Source of the DNA: Terana coerulea
Taxonomy: Eukaryota; Basidiomycota; Agaricomycetes; Polyporales; Phanerochaetaceae
Assembly (NCBI GenBank): GCA_024811115.1
Contig: JAKOGH010000477.1
Span: 1-10,204, forward strand
DNA length: 10,204 bases
Reading direction: 5' to 3'
The notes beneath the pieces are model-generated. The model saw only the letters and a program-made list of their open reading frames with translations. It was not told the origin of the DNA and did not search any database. Shown here piece by piece: positions 7,186 through 10,204 of the stretch. Each line of letters opens with the position of its first letter. The first letter of the stretch is position 1. The translations under genes and the position numbers were made by a program.

Positions 7186-8763
7186 TCATCCTACTCTGTA
7201 GCTCTTAGGAATGTACAGTACACGCCCTGTAGTAAATAAAGCATAAATAGTTGTCTCATTATCACGCTTGCTCGATTGAACAGTCGCGGATGTGTAACAC
7301 CTGTTTCTCCATAACGCTATCGTCGTCCTCTGCCGTTCCCTGTAGCGTCGAAGACCCAATGCTGTAACTCCGTCTATGCCTTGAACGCGCACAAGTGTGG
7401 AATTCCCTCGGCTGTGGCTTAAGTAAGGTGCGGGTGCGGGTACGGGTGCGGGGACAGGCATAAATGCCTGAGGCTCGTGGTGGAAGATACCAAGCTGTGC
7501 TGTAATCAGACATTGGGAGATGCCCTGTGGGGTGAAGTGTCAGATTGGACACGCTATGTGACCGGCGGTAGACTTACGAAAAACACGGGGATTATGCATA
7601 TCATCACATATCCAACATTAAGGTCCGTCTGTCAAGCGAATTGAGCCTTGCAAGATAAGAAAATAATGGGAAGCACTCACGGTGATGTGTCCCTCCGGTG
7701 CCAGGGTCGCAATTTCGTACAGTACGAGACCGCCCCAGGTCACCGCAGCCGACTCCACAATAGCTTCCGTCAGCGTACTCAGATGGCCATCTCCAGTTCC
7801 TCCAACCCTCCCTCTAGTTTGTCGTTTAACGTACCTACAAAATACAACATCAGTGGTGGTCGTGGGTTACAGCGAACGGAGACCTCTTACACAATCCTAC
7901 CAACGATGGCGCCGGTGAGCAAAGTGTTGTTTACGAGCATCGCGTATCCCCAGGCGGCGTTTACCGTGAAGGCTGTCTTCTGGTAGTAGGCGTTGTACTT
8001 GGTGATGCTGTGGTAGACGGCTAGGTACTGAAAGTCTCCAGCAAAGCCGAGAACTAACCAACAGTCGTAGATTTTTAGATCGTGTAGACAAGGAGGGTTG
8101 GTAAAACGCACGCGAGTTAACGAGTACCGCTACGGCGGGAACGTAAATGCCCACCGAGGGCGTCCGTAGATGACATAGAGCCGCCACGCTAACAATCCGT
8201 CCGATAGCAAGCCCTTCATCGTCCGCATCAGTAGGGGCTGAGCTAAGGAAATGAAATGTTTATACAGCGAGTGTCGTAGTCAGACTAACAGTGAGCCTCG
8301 TTAGCTAAGATTATTCAAGAGTGAAGCAACGCTGAACCACTCACCTGGATACGAAAACAACTGGTACGTACCACGCCGTTTCAGCATCAGCGGGCTGATG
8401 AAGCAAGCGGCGCTGCCCAAGCGTCAGCGCTCGCATGATGTAGTGTATCAGAAGCACGACGAATCTGCGCTCGATACATCAGCATGCAAAAATCACCGCC
8501 GAGCTGCGTGTTGCCTACAAGCATATGGTCACGGCGCGGAGTACTGTGCTTAACCGGTCGCTCCGGCGGAAGGTAGACCGCATAGCGAAGACGAAGAGTA
8601 CGCAGTATGCACCTGTATCGAAGTGGTTAGATAAGCGGGAGTAAGGGAGACGTTAGCTGCCACATACCAAAAGTGCGCTGAGAGCGGAGAAGACAACTAC
8701 TGTGATAGATAAGACTTGGAAGGACCCCTCCAAGGCAGAGGTGGCTGCCTGCGTGGACGCCAT
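7186..8763 (-). CDS. Basidiomycete multipass membrane protein, function unknown
   Basis: Exons on the minus strand: 8763-8664, 8612-8519, 8464-8345, 8284-8112, 8053-7891, 7834-7681, 7628-7578, 7524-7186 (397 codons plus stop). The ATG at 8763 follows a pyrimidine-rich stretch and starts MASTQAATSALEG. Introns are 51-60 bases; several have CTAAC- or CTGAY-like branch sites. The first donor must be GTGGCA to keep frame; GTATGT four bases earlier looks better but shifts it. Family signatures, by my recognition: YCVLFVFAMR, LIHYIMRAL, LLSDGLLAWRLYVIYG, NNTLLTGAIVGRIVYVKR, AIVESAAVTWGGLVLYEI and FGISQCLITAQLGIF, giving about seven membrane spans. The tail is rich in Pro-Ala (PVPAPVPAPAP). Anomaly: in the exon 8284-8112 the frame entering and leaving meets TAA at 8262-8260, while the family motif lies one base off and meets TAG at 8132-8130. 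That implies two compensating indels: a pseudogene or sequence errors. It converges on gene B and diverges from gene C. Confidence 0.8.
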
Positions 8764-9030
8764 CACAGACAGGGAGAGATAGAAACTTGGGTGTATTCGC
8801 GGTCCCTGCAGCTGGTAGTTAAGAACAGATCTCCATTGAGGCTGTATACGGGAACGTTATGAGCGATGGCTAGCAATAGCGCACAACTCCGGAAAGCTAA
8901 CCTGATACCTCGTCAGCGCTCATAGAATGGTGCGAAACAGAAGACCCATCATCAACCCCACACTTGTCCGCCCAACTTGGGACTGCTGGTGGACTGCATC
9001 CGTCGGTGATAGGTAACATACCGCGGCTGA
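8764..9030. other. Intergenic region between the membrane-protein gene and gene C
   Basis: Divergent spacer between the ATG at 8763 (minus) and the promoter of gene C (plus). No TATA box of the RNA-gene type was seen on the minus strand. Open frames here on the minus strand run through the gene C promoter and have no recognisable domain. Confidence 0.5.
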
Positions 9031-9037
9031 CAGTCTC

Positions 9038-9065
9038 GTGACTGCCCGCCGCACAGAGTATAAAG
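9038..9065 (+). promoter_or_regulatory. Promoter of RNA gene C
   Basis: GTGAC (9038-9042) lies 16 bases before TATAAAG (9059-9065), the same spacing as in gene A (16) and gene B (17). The intervening bases are C-rich, as in the others. The 17-base palindrome is absent; a weaker GGTA-ACA-TACC inverted repeat lies at 9012-9022. The leader about 38 bases after TATA (CCTCTCACC) resembles that of gene B. Confidence 0.55.
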
Positions 9066-9143
9066 CAAGCCTCTGCTCTGCTGTTAACGAAAGCCAGAGC
9101 CCGCCTCTCACCGCCGCGATACCCCCTTCCTCCCCTCTCTCTC

Positions 9144-9543
9144 AGGGTTCGCCCTTCATCGTGGATGGCGTTGGCGGCTTGGGGGTTCGCCCTGCGTCGG
9201 GGTTCGCCTCGCCGTCCGCTGTACGCCACTTCTTCTGTCTCAGGGTTCGCCCTTCATCGAGATCGGCGGTGGTGGTTTGGGGTTTGCCCTGCGTCGGGGT
9301 TCGCCTCGACGTCCATCGCTCGCCAGTCTCTTTCTTCCGGGGTTCGCCCTTCATCGACGATGGTGTCGGCGGTTTAGGGGTTCGCCCTGCGTCGGGGTTC
9401 GCCCTGGCGTCCGCTGTATGCCACTTCTCTCTCTCAGGATTCGCCCTTCGTTCAGGCTGGCGGTGGCGGTCTGGGGTTCGCCCTGCGTCAAGGTTCGCCT
9501 TGTCGTCCATCACTTTCCAGTCTTTTCTCTCAGGGTTCGTCCT
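9144..9543 (+). repeat. 97-base tandem array of UUCG-tetraloop hairpins
   Basis: Thirteen hairpins start at 9144, 9182, 9198, 9242, 9279, 9295, 9339, 9377, 9393, 9436, 9473, 9489 and 9532. Twelve have a TTCG loop; the one at 9279 has TTTG. There are three per unit: AGGG/CCCT or GGGG/CCCT, GGGG/CCCT, and a five-pair stem. The third stem covaries between units: CGGGG/CCTCG, CGGGG/CCCTG and CAAGG/CCTTG. The last hairpin has AGGG/TCCT, paired through G-U. One hairpin (9436) has an A-C mismatch next to the loop. Four full units and one partial unit are present, with units 1 and 3 more alike and units 2 and 4 more alike. Confidence 0.85.
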
Positions 9544-9658
9544 CGGCGTCCTGCTTTCTTGTCAAGATTCCAGTGTGTGTCACTGCGGGGGACGCCCCGT
9601 GTGTGGTCGTAGCCCGGTCTCTGTAGATACTCCGCCTGTTGTCCTCGCTCCAATGTAT

Positions 9659-9759
9659 TCTCGGCGGAGGGCAGCCACTTGTTGCTGCTCCTGGCACGAC
9701 CTCTTCGCGGTCGCCGGGACGAGTACTCCTCGGGTCTGACCCCCGAGGACGAAACTAAC
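9659..9759 (+). ncRNA. Three-way-junction RNA element, copy C
   Basis: P1: TCTCGGC (9659-9665) with GCCGGGA (9713-9719), a different sequence from copies A and D but fully paired with one G-U. Joint GGA. P2: GGGCAGC (9669-9675) with GCTGCTC (9684-9690), seven pairs including a G-U. Joint TGGCAC after the base at 9691. P3: GACC (9698-9701) with GGTC (9709-9712) around TCTTCGC, a compensatory change from GGCC/GGCC. Linker GAGTAC. P4: TCCTCGGG (9727-9734) with CCCGAGGA (9742-9749), then C and GAAACTAAC (9751-9759). Confidence 0.8.
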
Positions 9760-9800
9760 TTGTGCCAAAGCTTCAGTGTACTTCCATAGCTTGCAAAAAT

Positions 9801-10204
9801 AGATCTTGCTCATATTCGCCAGCTCCTTTCCACAATTCTCGTGAGCCGTGTCCTTCTCAAATGACCGTTGGTTGTATTTACCTTAGTTCTCTCTCGCGTT
9901 CCGACATTATGATTCCTGGCCAGGGGCCAAACACAGTCATTGGAAGTCGAGGCAATGCTAAGGCCAGCCAGTTCAACTGACTCATCCTGCAGCCCATCGC
10001 ACGAGAGCTTCGCGAAGAGGCAAAGTATTGGCGTCGGCCAGTCTGCGTCTCTATCATTGCGCTCGGTTCCCTGACCAGTGGAGAGTTGCTGTCAGAAAGA
10101 AAAAGTCAGTCCCCTCAGCGTGAAAATAGCAACAAGCGGCAGGCGTACGTTATATCCGCAGACCGATTAGCAGCTAAGTACACCTCTCTTAGATGGTTGT
10201 ATTG
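9801..10204. other. Terminal interval with no identified gene
   Basis: It holds open frames up to 72 codons without recognisable features and no further copy of the RNA elements. The 3' end of gene C may reach into it. Confidence 0.4.

Larger units (their letters stand above)
9090..9800 (+). ncRNA. Structured repeat-rich RNA gene C
   Basis: A pyrimidine-rich leader is followed by a 97-base tandem hairpin array (9144-9543), a spacer, and the third copy of the three-way-junction element (9659-9759). A plus-strand frame of 233 codons (9038-9739) spans it, but other frames on both strands are open as well because the repeats lack stops, and the unit lengths (98, 97, 97, 96) are not multiples of three, so the peptide differs from unit to unit. 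Selection acts visibly on hairpin pairing rather than on codons. The GTATTC at 9655, where genes A and D have a 5' splice site, lacks the preceding CAG, so the element may be exonic here. The 3' end is not visible. Confidence 0.6.

Noticed and set aside
8392..8650. Plus-strand stretch resembling a pogo/CENP-B helix-turn-helix (ARSTVLNRS...)
   Set aside because: The same bases are explained on the minus strand by exons 2 and 3 and their introns of the membrane-protein gene, with matching phases. The plus-strand resemblance is weak and short.
9144..9543. CRISPR array
   Set aside because: The repeats are long contiguous units with internal symmetry and no unique spacers, in a genome with spliceosomal introns.
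9038..9739. 233-codon open frame on the plus strand over the tandem array, with long open frames on the opposite strand too
   Set aside because: All frames are open because the repeat lacks stop triplets. Unit lengths are not multiples of three, so the peptide changes frame from unit to unit, while hairpin pairing is conserved.
9715..9760. Classical hammerhead ribozyme
   Set aside because: The strands GAYGAG and CGAAAC fit, but the essential C3-U4 positions are G-G and an unpaired UAM interrupts stem II in every copy.

Overview
The window looks like nuclear DNA of a filamentous basidiomycete, probably an agaricomycete of the polypore type. The evidence is dense short introns (48-60 bases) with GTRNGT donors, CTRAY or TACTAAC branch sites and YAG acceptors, plus a multi-exon membrane-protein gene of a family I know only from Basidiomycota. 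Long single-frame ORFs are mostly uninformative. The real content appears only after splice sites and RNA pairing are read.

Left third (1-3600): I support no intact gene. The recognisable item is a decayed Ty1/copia retrotransposon on the + strand (about 2870-3460). It has pieces of the GAG-pre-integrase, integrase and RNase H regions, with the reverse transcriptase gone.

Middle and right: four apparently non-coding, structured RNA genes, called here D (minus strand, about 3.8-4.45 kb), A (plus, about 4.65-5.2 kb), B (plus, about 5.94-7.1 kb) and C (plus, about 9.09-9.8 kb). D and A diverge from one shared promoter region. A, B and D have closely similar TATA boxes, and A, B and C share a GTGAC box 16-17 bases upstream of TATA. 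A and B also share a 17-base palindrome. D, A and C each carry the same roughly 110-base RNA element: a three-way junction (P1, P2, P3), then a GAGUAM linker, hairpin P4 and GAAACNAAC. Every helix is kept by compensatory or wobble changes. In D and A it lies inside introns of 165 and 164 bases, with P1 starting directly after the 5' splice site. B is built of repeated exons separated by 51-53 base introns, with conserved hairpins in each exon and stops in all frames. C is an array of about 97-base units carrying 13 short hairpins, 12 of them with a UUCG tetraloop. I recognise none of these as a known RNA family; this is the main discovery candidate.

Between B and C, on the minus strand (8763-7186), lies an eight-exon gene for a multipass membrane protein of a basidiomycete family of unknown function. 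Its splicing is coherent, but one exon carries an apparent pair of compensating frameshifts. It converges on B and diverges from C. The last 450 bases hold nothing I can identify.
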